Source: Xanthostigma xanthostigma (taxonomy: Eukaryota > Arthropoda > Insecta > Raphidioptera > Raphidiidae). Taken from it: a stretch of DNA of 64,000 bases. The position numbers were made by a program, and so were the translations under genes. Location: assembly GCA_963575645.1 (NCBI GenBank), contig OY754464.1, positions 68,236,948-68,300,947 of the forward strand, written 5' to 3'. The notes under the pieces are model-generated. The model was not told the origin of the DNA, searched no databases, and worked only from the letters and a program-made list of their open reading frames with translations. Every line of letters starts with the position of its first letter. Position 1 is the first letter of the stretch. Below, one piece after another: positions 43,748-54,895 of this stretch.

Positions 43748-44400
43748 AGTCGCTGTACACGAGGCTGGTTTTGACGCTAACTTTCAAGCGTGCTGTCATT
43801 TTAACACTTGAAAGAATAAAGTTCCGTTAAAAAAAAATTTAAATTTATTTTTAAAAAAGTGAGACTGTTAACAAAATATTTTTTTCGGAAAACCGAACAA
43901 AAAATGTTGAAATAATTGGGCTATAAATTTTTTGCTTGTGTGTATCAATTATTTCAAACGGTGCAGTGTTAGAAACTCGAGGTAAATAATAAATTGTGAC
44001 AATAGCAGAAAAATAAACAGTATTCAGTGTCGGTGCGCATTAACCGCTTCCAACAGTCGGAGTGTTGCAAATTCGAGTTGAAAGGCAGACCCCCTGTGCC
44101 AATAACCGCAACGCAAACAGTGTCCGACCTCTAAACGTTGACCTAAACAAATAGGTTGATCCTTGCTTTACGCCGATATTAAATAGGTGCACCCAGCACC
44201 TAGAGAACCACTTTCACAATTGTATGTATGTCGACCTCTTTTAATTCTAATTTAACTAGTTGGGAAATTTCATTACGTAAATAAACCATTATGAAAATTA
44301 AGCATCGCCTCTCTATTTACAATTTTACTAGTTTCGTTGAAGTAGCAAAATTCAGTATAGTTTGTTTTTAGATATTTGAAGGTGACTAAAGTACTATGCC
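43748..44400. other. Mostly featureless; partial MITE end at 43,751
   Basis: GCTGTACACGAGGCTGG just right of the Harbinger copy resembles the terminus of the 52,066 MITE, but no partner end is seen. The rest is unplaced. Confidence 0.4.
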
Positions 44401-44913
44401 GACACTTCACATGGCTATTTGTATTTGTGTATTTGGCATATTTGGCAAACAATTACCAAGTGTGGACAGTCTATTTGACAAAGTGTTAGCCTTATTTGCC
44501 TATTTGACAAATAAGGCCAATACCAAATACGCATTACCGTGCGCTTGTCGGTTTTTCGAGGCACATCAAAGGAGTCAAATAGGCAAATTCGCAAATAAAC
44601 CGTCCACACAATGGCCATATTCAGAAGCGCACGCGCCGTGAACCTGTACGGACGTGCAGTATTTTTGTGTCTGTGCTGTGAGCGAGAACTGGAACAATTA
44701 CTATTGAAAATGAATTGGGACAATGAAACAGTGCTAAAATTCCTGGAATTTTGAGACTTGCATTCTGCTGCCAAATGTTTGTGTGTTTGCTATTTGACTG
44801 CTATGTGTGGATGGTCGTATTTGCCTCTATTTGCATGTTTGTCTTGAACGTCATATATTTTGCCAAATACAACAAACACCCAATAGTGAACACAAATAGC
44901 CATGTGAAGTGCC
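44401..44913 (+). mobile_element. TIR element with subterminal TATTTG motif array
   Basis: The left end GACACTTCACATGGCTATTT and right end AAATAGCCATGTGAAGTGCC are inverted. More than ten TATTTGNC-like motifs cluster inside both ends (TATTTGGCATATTTGGCAAA at the left; GCTATTTGACTGC and CGTATTTGCCTCTATTTGC at the right). A 14-codon frame at 44,710 begins MNWDNETVLKFLEF. A 3-bp duplication is not clear. Confidence 0.6.
44710..44754 (+). pseudogene. Possible MADF-type ORF start
   Basis: MNWDNETVLKFLEF followed by a stop. MADF/Myb-SANT-like proteins encoded as the second ORF of some Harbinger-type elements, and similar host proteins, start with a W.(N)E.VLKFIELY-type helix. Only 14 residues are present, so this is suggestive only; chance is possible. 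Confidence 0.3.
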
Positions 44914-44980
44914 ACCTTTAAAAGGACTGATAAAGAAATGTTGTGTTTAAATATGTACAGCGAACCTGTTCTAGACAATA

Positions 44981-45240
44981 CAGTCGAATCTGGATAAGCA
45001 ATAGTTCAAGGAACCGCGATCTCTTTTTCGCTTATGGAGGTTTTTCACTAACCCGAGTTTCTAGCTTACAGGAGTGGCCTTTCTCACTTATAGAAATCTA
45101 TAAAAACTATACAAAAAGAATGTTAGTTAGTTCATTTGTGACTCATTATTAAATTTCGTGTAAATTACGTTCGACTATCGCTTATAGGTACACGCAAGTA
45201 GTAGTCTCAGTTATAAAGGTTCATGAGTGAAAAACGTCTT
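44981..45240 (+). mobile_element. pogo/Tigger-like terminal fragment
   Basis: After TA, the sequence CAGTCGAATCTGGATAAGCA followed by ATAGTTCAAGGAACC resembles a pogo-class inverted repeat. Further CTTATGGAGG, ACTTATAGAAATC and CGCTTATAGGTAC echoes follow. No clear right end located. Confidence 0.4.
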
Positions 45241-45704
45241 TCTCTGTTTATTCTTTAACTGCAATCTTCCAAGATCCATAAGATTGTTAAGAAGGTTTTA
45301 TGCTTATAAAAAGGCAGTATTTAATTTTTTGATTGATGCAGAGTTTTATTCTCTTTCTGAATATTGTTAATAATTGCGACACCAATTTCTTTAAATTATA
45401 TTTTTTGAAATAGCACTCCATTTTGTCGCTTCTGTTGCACGAACGTCTTCATTACTATTTATTTATTTCATTCAACAGACTAGGAGTCCAACTATTGCAT
45501 ACGATCTTAAATTTTCATATTTTCACAGATGAACAAATTATAAATTTTATCACACTATAATCTGTTCCCAGAAGAAAACACTTTTATTGTACACCCTAGA
45601 GATTCAACTGGAGCGAACCGGAACGCTGCTCTGGTACTTTTTCCGGCACCGAACCGCTGCTGTGATGCTTTTCTCGGCCGAAAAAATAATACAAAAAAAA
45701 AATT
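45241..45704. other. No recognisable feature
   Basis: Contains a GC-richer patch with two ACCG.AACCGCTGCT-like repeats at about 45,617-45,663. No gene. Confidence 0.4.
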
Positions 45705-46450
45705 GGTTGTCTGTAAAGTCGGTTTACGGACGATAGTTTTACGTAATACATAACCTAAACCTCCCAAAATTTGGTTTCAATCCGCTTATCCTTGGTGTCG
45801 GAATGATAAGAAATGTCAAAAGTGACGTTTGCAACTTACAAAGTATTATGTTCTAATAATAATTAGTTATTCCAATACTTAACTTAGAAGGCTTTGCATT
45901 TCACAATATACTAATGTCAAAAAATTGAATTCAACGTTAGAAATGCAGCTGTTTTCATGTTAAGACAAGACATAGTATGTCTTGTCTTAACATGAAAACA
46001 GCTGCATTTCTAATGTTGAATTCAATTTTTAGAAGCAAACGTAATAATAATTTATTATTACGTTTGCTTCTAATTTCCATGTACGGCAAACAAAGACAAC
46101 CGACCGCGTCGCGCCATGCATTACACAACATTGCATTTATACAGCTATTTTTCTATATAAATTTGTATAAAATATTTTTCTATATAAATTTGTATAAAAA
46201 AACTGTTTAGGCAAATTCTGTTATACGAAATCTATGTAAAATGTTCTCCTCTTTCGTTTAATACTGGTTTCAAACCGATCTGATTTAAATTGAGCGAGAA
46301 ATTAGCAAAAAGCACGCACAGGGTCAGGCGGAACGTTACGCGTTAGGAACGTTACGTTACACTTTTTCGAACATGCAGCCGGTGTTTTATCAATTTATAA
46401 GATTGGTGATTCATCAATTTATAAGACGTTATCACGTCAAAAAGTGTAAC
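45705..46450 (+). repeat. Family D, copy 2, with internal inverted duplication
   Basis: Near-identical to 28,003-28,730 outside a novel centre. At about 45,930-46,020 the block AGAAATGCAGCTGTTTTCAT, GTTAAGACAAGACATA is immediately followed by its reverse complement. A second inverted pair follows (AGAAGCAAACGTAATAATAA / TTATTATTACGTTTGCTTCT). A TATAAATTTGTATAAAAT unit is also duplicated at about 46,155-46,200. Confidence 0.75.
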
Positions 46451-46680
46451 ACGCCGCTAAAGAAGTTTTCACTTCAATAATTTACCGGTTATTCCTAGAC
46501 TCGTAATGAATAAATTTCTATTCTATTCTATCACTTGTAGAGGTTTTAGAGGGTTACAAAGACGGTACGCGGCAATTACTCTCCCTAAAGAGTTTTCTTG
46601 CTTACCCAGTTCTCACTCACTCAGGTTTGACTGGATACGACAGGCGAACCTATGGCACGCGTGCCACCTGTGGCAAATTA
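46451..46680 (+). repeat. LINE/SINE-type tail and hAT-like end fragment
   Basis: AATGAATAAATTTCTATTCT then ATTCTATCAC (46,506-46,535) looks like a retroelement 3' tail of TTCTA repeats. At 46,641 CAGGCGAACCTATGGCACGC with a GGCACGCGTGCC palindrome resembles a hAT terminus. The 100-codon frame across here (46,506-46,808) shows no domain. Confidence 0.4.
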
Positions 46681-47865
46681 TTTTTGGAACGGCATTAATT
46701 GAGGCGCAAAATCGAAATAATTTAAAATATGCTAGATGCCGAAAACCAAATCTACCACCACTATTACCAAATAACAAATACGAAAAAGTTTCGTGGCGCT
46801 CAATGTAAATATTATCACAATTATTATCGTTTTTATCTATGTTTGATTCATTTTTTTGACAACTAAATTTCTTTGATTGCTTGTTGGCAAAATTATTGGT
46901 TTAGTTCTTCGTGAACGCAATTCTATGTTTTTAACAGTTGAATCATGAACTTCCGTTTTGCGGGTATAAAAAAATTTAATAAAAAAATGCTTTTCATATT
47001 AAATTAATTTAATGCACGTTTAGAATTTCACATAATCAAATCTGATAATACATGTTTTAAAACACAATTAAAATACCTTTTTTTCCATTATTTTACGGTA
47101 TTAAATCAATCTAAATTTAATTTAATTAAACCTTATGTAGCGGATTATAAGCTTTCTGTTTGATTATAAAAAATATGAGCACATAATTGAGCCCAAAAAA
47201 AAACAGCAGCTCTACATCTGAAGATTAAATTAATTTGTGTTAGTGTATAATACAGACTCGCAATGATGCAGGAGTCCTGCAGATGATTGTGATAAATCGA
47301 GGCAAATATTTTTCAATATTTCATTGCTGCCAACTTGACTTCCTAACCTAACTTAATACCTATATTTCACACCACGCTTTAACAACAATATTATATAATA
47401 TATATAGGCTATAAAATAAGAAGTATGTTTGAAATATAGACCACAAAAAGGTTCAAGGACTTTTTATTGAATAAAAGAAAATACAAGAAGCTTCGTTCAG
47501 AAATTCGAATTCGTTTCATCTGCAACGAAGAAAATAGATCTCGTGTTGATAAATTCTACTTAAATTAATCTTAAAACACTAGCATCCTAGAACAAATCTT
47601 ATATTAGCATATTTAATCGATGGTTTTTTTACATAATTATTTTTCAATATAACTTTTTTGAAAAATTCCTCAAATAATTCTGATGGCGAAAATGGGGAGC
47701 AATAGCAAATGATTTAAGGTGTATGTTCTACTGAACCCCAGAGCTTGATGTTGTAGGTGAAGAATTGAAGCGTAAGTACGTGAACTAAAAAAGCGCGTTG
47801 TATCAGTAAAAATATTAATGATACTTTTTTATAAGTGCAATTAATTGCTTTTAATCTATTTTACC
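46681..47865. other. No recognisable feature
   Basis: AT-rich, non-coding. Confidence 0.45.
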
Positions 47866-48045
47866 ACGTTTTATTTAACTCGCTTTCTTGTGTGTCTGTC
47901 CGGGTGGATAAATGCATATAATTCATTCTTACTTGTTTACCGTTGTAAGGCACATAGCAATCACTGGTCTATGGCTCAGTTGGTTAGAACGTCATGCTAA
48001 TAACGTGAAGGTCGCGGGTTCGATCCCTCATGGTACATAAAAGAT
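47866..48045 (+). repeat. tRNA-Ile-derived SINE, best-preserved copy
   Basis: Module X (TTTAACTCGCTTTCTTGTGT, CTGTCCGGGTGG), spacer (CATATAATTCATTCTTACTT), then tRNA-like body 47,966-48,036 and a T-rich tail. Same order as the inverse copy at 2,275-2,490. Confidence 0.75.
47966..48036 (+). tRNA. tRNA-Ile(AAT)-like pseudogene
   Basis: Reads TATGGCTCAGTTGGTTAGAA, an anticodon loop CTAATAA (AAT, Ile), and GTCGCGGGTTCGATCC. D-, anticodon- and T-arms are recognisable. The acceptor stem is poorly paired and the copy lies inside a SINE, so it is probably not a translated-decoding tRNA. Confidence 0.6.
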
Positions 48046-48797
48046 TTCTATTTTTTTCGATGTAATTATTTCAATTTCTCTTATTATTATTCTTGCTCTC
48101 ATTTAACTTTTCATGAAACCAATGTATTACTTTCAGTGAACTGTTGAACGTTATTGGCTGAATTTTTTTTTCAGGGTATGGCGGTTAAACAGAATGTTGA
48201 AACATGCACCTGTAGGCTATGCGGACTGTAAATCTGAACTAACGTGTGGGAATTTAATAAAAATACCGGTGTCCTTAATTACTTTTAATTTTTAATTAAA
48301 GGGAAGCTGAGTGTTTATATGAAAAGTTATAATCTATTTTTGTTTTGAACAACACAGGTTCTGTATGTCAATAGATTTAAGTTCGACCTATAAAACTGTG
48401 AAAGTTCTGTAATATGTAAGAGGTATTTGTGTTGAAGTTGGCACGTTGAACAATGGCGTCCCGGAGCTCTAAGGTCTATGTGTATGTACGTACGTAGTCG
48501 AGCTTCCAACATATAATACAGATCATAAATTGTGCAGGTTGCTGTTCGTCTGGCTGTACCTACCTTAAAGGTACATCGTCTCTAGTCTCTACTCGATGTT
48601 CGATAGACAACGAACATCTTTAGGGATGTACAATATCGACATTTTCAAACTTCTATTTGTGACGTATAATGTTTGTAGATCGGTCCAAAGATGACCAATT
48701 ATGTTTTTGATAACATAATGGAGGCAATGTTATTGTGATACTGTTGTTTTCGAGCCTAGTATTTTCTTACTTTTTAGTTTACAGGGATCGTCTAGTA
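48046..48797. other. No recognisable feature
   Basis: Non-coding; nothing placed. Confidence 0.45.
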
Positions 48798-49930
48798 CAG
48801 TGATGATGAACCTATGACCCGCGGGTCAGACACTAACCCACAAGGGCTTTTTATATGACCCACGTGTTTATTTAATTTTTTAAAATGTTTGAAAATTATT
48901 ATGTTATTATTGAATAGCTCTCATTAAGCTAAATTAAAAAATATGCAAAGACATTTTTCAGTTGGGAGTATAATATGCTTTCTTCTATAAACCAATTTGT
49001 AAACGCAAATTTATTTAATATTTTTTAGATTATTTGCAAATAATATTAGAATCATTATTATTAAAATATTCGCATCATATTTTGTAAATTAGTTTAATGT
49101 TATTAATGCCATAGTGAAAGTTCCATGGTGTTATTGTGCTCTAGTAACAGATGGTTTATTTTTATTTTTTTAAGAATGTAATCGATAATACCTCAATAAT
49201 AATTTAATAAATTTTTATAAACTCATTTTCTATATCATAAAAGAGAGAACAGTCAATAATACTAAAAGAATTAGACGGACAAGTGCAAGTAGAATTCTCG
49301 CCCTGAGTGTTCCGTACCGTTATTTCATAAAAATTCGATTTTTGCAATTTTTTCAAGTCATACCGCTTTAAAAAATGCGATTTTTGACGAAAATCGAAAT
49401 CTTTCTAAACTTTGGCAAAATCATCATGCTTATAGAAAAAAACACGTTGAATACAATAAGCCCAGGCAAACGTCTGTATATCTTCTGGTTTAGCAGTTAT
49501 TTGCGTTTATAGTTTTCAGAAAATCATATAAAACCTCCGAATTGCCGTAGTTTCCAAACTAAAAGAGATACAGACGTTTGCTTACGCTCATTGAATTTAG
49601 CGTATTTTTTTTGTATGCATTCTAAATTTCAAACGTATATTAAAGAATTCGATTTTTGCAATTTTTTCAAGGCTTACCCCTTTAACAAAATACGATTTTT
49701 GACGAAAACCGAAATCTTTCGGAACTTTGGCAAAATCATCATGCTTATAAAAAAACTCTGAATCCAGCATGGTTGTAAAACGTCGTTTGTCATCCAAGAA
49801 AAGTTTCGAACTAAAAAAAAAATAGTATTTGTCCATATCCCTTCTCTCTGTACAAATAACGCCACTAACGGAGACAACTTTGCACAATTTATGTAAATAC
49901 TTGATAATAACATATTTTCCAAGTGACATA
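48798..49930. mobile_element. hAT-related composite, no clear right end
   Basis: The left terminus CAGTGATGATGAACCTATGA with CCCGCGGGTCAGACACT matches the right end of the hAT at 38,365-39,001. At 49,262-49,310 ACGGACAAGTGCAAGTAGAA and GAGTGTTCCGTAC match a repeat phrase I know from insect genomes. From 49,330 to 49,885 the sequence is homologous, in reverse, to the interior of the 38,365 element (TCATCATGCTTATAGAAAAA, GACGTTTGCTTACGCTCATT). Confidence 0.55.
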
Positions 49931-51023
49931 ACATAACGCCAGGACCGACCTCAAAATTTGATAAAATTTAATAAAACTTTGAAAGCTCGTTTCTCTTTCA
50001 TTTTTGAGCTTTGATAAAAAAGTGCGTTTCGACTTGTGGCCTTCAATTCTCTTTACTTATTTTGTACATCCGCCATAAATTTTCGTTCTTAACATTCAGT
50101 CAGTGTTGACTCAAAACAATTATCAAGCACTTGTTAAAAATTGTCTGATCACCTAATAATATATTTTGTTCTTGGATTAATAAAATAACTTATAATTTGA
50201 GAACAACTCCAGTTCTCTTGAACTGAATTATTAATTTTTACTTGGATATTTGTTTTGGTGTATTTCTATCAAAAATTTGTAGGGCAAACTTAGTTGCAGT
50301 ACTTGGAGATGGTGTCCAATAAACGATAAACGGCTTTCGGAAATGGAAGCCAGTAAGTCTGCGTCATCCTTGATTTAATGTGAACAAAAAGTGAATAGCT
50401 AGTTGTATTATGTAGCGTGTGAAATAATGCAGTTCACTATATCCTCTTGCGCCATTGAGGAAGCGGTATTGAGTTTGTTCCGCGTAGATAGCACCTTGTA
50501 TTATACATGGATCACAATATCTACAAAGTGTGTAAGAACTCATTTTTGAAGTGAGATGCTGAATCGATTTTTGACCTTTGTAAAAAAAAATATTAAAAAC
50601 CGCGTTCTATCACTCATAGGAGTTTATTGGCAGAGTAAAAAGGGTATAAACAATCATACTTGAGGAATTAAATTATGATTGATTTTTTTTTCGGAAACAG
50701 TTTAGAACACTGTACTGACCAAAGAGACAGTCGATGACCTGATCTGATATCGTACAAACATTTATTTTATAGCAATAAGAAGAAATATATTTTTGTCATT
50801 CAAACACTTCTTTTTTTACATTTTTTGATTAATTTCTACAAAAATTTAATGTTATTAATTTAAAAAATTGAAACAAACGGCAATTTCTGTTGATGGAGTA
50901 CTTAATACATTCGAACCTTTAAGGAAATCATCCAACTGCAATATAATCAAATATGATTTGGGTAACTATGGATAACAATAATTTTGTAAACAGTTCATAA
51001 TAATCAAATGATTGAAACCCTGA
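49931..51023. other. No recognisable feature
   Basis: AT-rich, non-coding DNA. Confidence 0.45.
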
Positions 51024-51413
51024 TGCTGAGCTGCAGAAAGGATTGTCTAAAATTAATGACCTTGATCATATAATTGCGGTTTCCACACATCAAGAGCAGT
51101 CAATGTCGTATTCAAACTCCCTGTCATTCCAGAACATTAGATTGTATACTCACACTAAAACAAATGATTATTCTATATATAAAAATATCGTTTTTCAAGC
51201 TAAATTGCGTAGAAAAATGTTGTTTTGAAATGGAAACTGTATAAAAAACGATGGTAAATACACGCGTACAGAGAGTTTAAAAGAAAAATATCGTTTCAAT
51301 CGATCAATTATTTTTTGAGCAGAATCTATTTGAAATTCTACAATGCTTTTCATATGGAGTGTATGTTCACAATCTAAGGTCATTGTCAAATCAGACGTTT
51401 CTGCAATCCAGCA
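51024..51413. mobile_element. Family M MITE, complete copy
   Basis: The left end TGCTGAGCTGCAGAAAGG and right end TTTCTGCAATCCAGCA are inverted, and inner blocks GATTGTCTAAAATTAATGAC and AAGGTCATTGTCAAATCAGA extend the symmetry. The 390-bp interior has no coding frame shared with the copy at 54,228. Target duplication unclear. Confidence 0.65.
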
Positions 51414-52062
51414 ATTAATAACCACAAAGTTCGTATTTACTTATATTAGTGAATAACAGTGGAGCTTGATTTGTTCTCTGATACTCTGTTAGTCACAAAT
51501 ACAGGTGAATATGTTTGTCGCCATTAAGGATTTTAATTGTTTGAATAACTTCATTTCTGCACATAAATATTGATGCTGATGTTCCTTTTAATTATAAAAT
51601 TGCGTTCAAAATGCTTTTTAAACGGTGTACTTTGTATGCCGTTACATATATCATCTAATGTATCAACAATGTACTAATAAACAAGAGCCATAATGTTCGA
51701 TCTTCATTCATTATTGTACTTGACATGTGTATCCTGTGTTGTAAGGGACAAGGTGCGGATGATTTTATATTTGTTGAGTTCAAATAATAGTCATTATCAC
51801 AATTAGCATAGTATTGATAAACAATCAGTGTATAATTTTATTTAAATACATAAAAAGTTAATGCATTATCTTACTTGTAAAAACAATTATACAAGAAAAA
51901 ATGAAAGCGGATATGTCGATGTAATTTTGGTAAGCGTCTGACAGTTTTCCCCTCTTACTTCAACAAACAAAGAACGATGACTAACAGAGCTATTCATACA
52001 ATAATCAATTCATGCACCCTTGTATTTCTTCAGGGTCATTAGATGAAGCATCGAGGATGTGC
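51414..52062. other. No recognisable feature
   Basis: AT-rich and non-coding. Confidence 0.45.
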
Positions 52063-52065
52063 TAA

Positions 52066-52494
52066 AGGCCGCTGCACACGAGGCTAGAAACACTGCTAGA
52101 TTTGACTACTGGTTTTCTAGCGCTGGTTTTCTTGATTGCTGTTAAGTGCTCGCTTCACTAATTTTCAAGCTTGATTTGTGGATAGATCTGGTGCGCGCGC
52201 AGTGACAGTTCGAATAAAACACAGAGCAAACCGTGTCTGTTGTGTCTGACTGTAAGCAGAATGACGCCATGTGGACGTTTGTTCAAGTGCCCACGTGACA
52301 AGATACTGCTTCCTGATTGGTTCTTGCTCATACCTAGCAGCAGATCTAGCACAGAAAATGGCCCCTGTTCTAATTTTAAAATCTATTTTGTGAGCTGGAT
52401 GGCGTGCCTGCAGTGACGTCATTTCCAGCTTCGTACCCAGCCTACCGGCTAGCAGAACTTCTAGCAGCATTTCTAGCCTCGTGTGCAGCGGCCT
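52066..52494. mobile_element. PIF/Harbinger-like MITE, copy 2
   Basis: Ends AGGCCGCTGCACACGAGGCT and AGCCTCGTGTGCAGCGGCCT are perfect inverted repeats over 20 bp and extend to TAGAAA/TTTCTA. TAA flanks both sides (52,063-52,065; 52,495-52,497). The interior is homologous to 4,691-5,116. Non-coding. Confidence 0.85.
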
Positions 52495-52497
52495 TAA

Positions 52498-53396
52498 CTT
52501 ACAGTACATATAAAACGGGCGTGTCCATCAAAATTCTTAAGTGTTTTTGTATTGCTTTACGCTTGATATATTTCAGAACCGTTTCCTGAAACGTATTGTG
52601 CAGATGTGCTGCTTTGATAATAAATAATAATATATTGTTTTCGGGAATTTAGGAATTGAGTTTTTTTTAATAGTCTATAAACTTACGTTTTAAAAAACTA
52701 TAGGCCTACCTACTACTAGTGGTATACGGTTTTAAGATTATTAATTACTAGAATTATTTTATTACAGTGCTCTAAAATTTATCTATATAAAAAATGTAAT
52801 GGAAAGGATCGAAAAAATAAATAAAATTATAAAAATCGGGCGATGTTAGGATCAATTGGACCACGAGACGAATCGAACAAAAAACAAAGCTTTTTACCCT
52901 TTGGCCTGTACAAGAAGAGTGACTTACAGATTCACAGACAAAGCGAGTTGTATAGATGCTTTAGCTTACGCTCTTCGCGCCCAAAAAACACGATATTTTT
53001 TCCTGGCAACATTAATAATATCAAACTCTTCGATTTATAGAAACTATTACAGACTCCAGAATGCGGTCCTCATATTTTCCTCAAAAACCTTCCTTCACCT
53101 TGTCTATACATATTGTAGTATTACCTAAAAACTTAATTGACATATTTCTTATTTTGTTGCAGGTAAGGAGCCAACATTTTATTTATGTGGAATACGGATA
53201 GTAATATGTAGACGGCGACACCCCAAACACATAAAATTAGACACGTGTCACTAACCAAGTTGGTATATCATTTTGACCATCATCAAGAAGAATGGCATTT
53301 TGACGCACTAATAAATCGGTAAGTTCACATTAATATATGTACATATACAGTTACCGACAATTGTGTTTCATTTGTTGTCTACTTTTTGAGAGACAA
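52498..53396. other. Unplaced; possible exon-like segment at 53,162-53,320
   Basis: A pyrimidine-rich TTCTTATTTTGTTGCAG is followed 160 bp later by TCGGTAAGTTC, which would be a good 3'/5' splice-site pair. No frame stays open through the segment on either strand, so if real it would be a non-coding exon. The rest shows nothing. Confidence 0.25.
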
Positions 53397-53412
53397 ACAG
53401 TGATATAGTTTC

Positions 53413-53719
53413 AAATCTTCTTGGTTTCCGGACTTGTATGCCGTGGTCCATTGGTATTTCTACCTGACGTTTCATCTACAACTGCGGTAGACATTATCAA
53501 AGGCGATGTGGTAGCGGGTGTAGTGTCCTTCTAGGCTGCTCACAGGTAAGTGTGTCGACAAGTGTGGTACTTCCGTCTTCCGTGTGCTCGTGTTCTCTAC
53601 ATCGCTTTTGATAATGTCTACCGCAGTTGTAGACGAAACGTCAGGTTACCAATAGACCACGGCATACAAGCCCGGAAACTAAGAAGATTTGGATCAACAC
53701 CGGCCGTGAAAGCCTACGC
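53413..53719. mobile_element. Penelope-like foldback with 16-bp target duplication
   Basis: ACAGTGATATAGTTTC stands at 53,397-53,412 and again at 53,720-53,735, a perfect 16-bp duplication. Between them, arms of about 110 bp pair TCTTCTTGGTTTCCGGACTT, TCTACCTGACGTTTCATCTA and CGGTAGACATTATCAAAGGC with their complements. The centre has GTCGACAAGTGTGGTACTTC. The duplication length suits a target-primed retroelement. Fragments of the same family lie at 1,338 and 5,290. Confidence 0.75.
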
Positions 53720-53735
53720 ACAGTGATATAGTTTC

Positions 53736-54227
53736 TAATGACGGGTGCTATGAAAGCATTGTGTTTCTTAAAGCTTAAAATTGCACGAGGGTCGAGCCAC
53801 TTTTTAAATCTGAAAAAACCTTAGAGTTTTTTTTACAAAATAAATAAATACAAACTGCGGCTATTTTGTTTTACTTTAAGAAGATCTGGCTAGCTCATTA
53901 TAATTCAATTTGTTTTTAAATTGGAACAAAATCATTTCAGGATAGGTAGATACTTGTAGATGACTGCGATGTTATGAGATAATTATTTTATGGTGCTATT
54001 CTGTACACTCAATGCTAGAATTTACAGTACGCTTAATTTTTTGTTACTTTCTAACACATAAGTCAGAGTGAAACATACATTTAACAGCATTGTTAATTTT
54101 AGTATTGACCATACAGAATAATGCCGTTATTCATGTAATCAAATTTCATAGTTTTGTATTAATTAGTGCAGTAACTTCGTTTTCCCAAACTAAACGTCCG
54201 GTTTAATTAAGTTTCCTGACACTTTAA
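53736..54227. other. No recognisable feature
   Basis: AT-rich non-coding DNA. Confidence 0.45.
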
Positions 54228-54895
54228 TGCTGGGTTGCACAAAACATTGTCAAAAAAATTGATTTGACAATGACCTTAGATTGTGATCATATGATTACAG
54301 TTTTCATTATAAGACTGTACTCACATAAAAACAAATGGGCGATCAAAATTTTGATCAAAAAGCTTAGGAAAATGTCGTTTCGAAGTGAAAATTATACCAA
54401 TGAAACTAAAGTTATTGAAAATATTGAGCACATTTCTATGTTTTTTTCTGATTAACTATTTGGATTTATAATAATATTTTGTATTTTTTCATTGTTTGCA
54501 CTTACTTAAATAATACCTACCCTAATTGTTTATTCAATACAACTGTTGGCTGGAAGATTAAAGGATGAATCCTGGTGGCATAGGATCGATGAACTAAGCA
54601 AATACTGAAGGTTTTTTTTATAGCATTTTATTGTCTGACGTTTCGGCAAACTTTAAACAGGATCATCATCACTCTAAATTATTAGAGTTATTTTTCACAA
54701 TACCTGTTGGTATTAAATAAATTAATAGAAGTCAAATACACAGTTTAAAAAAAAATCCGTTTCAATCTATTGATTATTTTTTGAGCGGAATCTATTTAAA
54801 ATTCTACAATGATTTTCTTTATGAAGCAATATGTGTGGTCAAACCTAAGGTCATTGTCAAATAAGATTTTTGACAAACCTTTCTGCAATCCGGCA
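54228..54895. mobile_element. Family M MITE, interrupted copy
   Basis: The left end TGCTGGGTTGCACAAAACAT and right end TTTCTGCAATCCGGCA are inverted, with the inner blocks TTGACAATGACCTTAGATTG and CTAAGGTCATTGTCAAATAA. The middle (about 54,430-54,755) does not match the 51,024 copy. Confidence 0.6.
54595..54705. repeat. Penelope-like motif inside family M
   Basis: On the minus strand GATGATGATCCTGTTTAAAG is followed by TTTGCCGAAACGTCAGACAA, the GATGAT ... CGAAACGT layout of Penelope-type repeats. It lies in the part of this MITE that is absent from the sister copy. Confidence 0.5.

Noticed and set aside
46506..46808. 100-codon open frame as a gene
   Set aside because: It starts in a TTCTA-type retroelement tail and runs through a hAT-like end; no domain recognised.
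47966..48036. Functional tRNA-Ile gene
   Set aside because: The anticodon is correct, but the acceptor stem is poorly paired and the unit is embedded in a SINE with other copies in the window.
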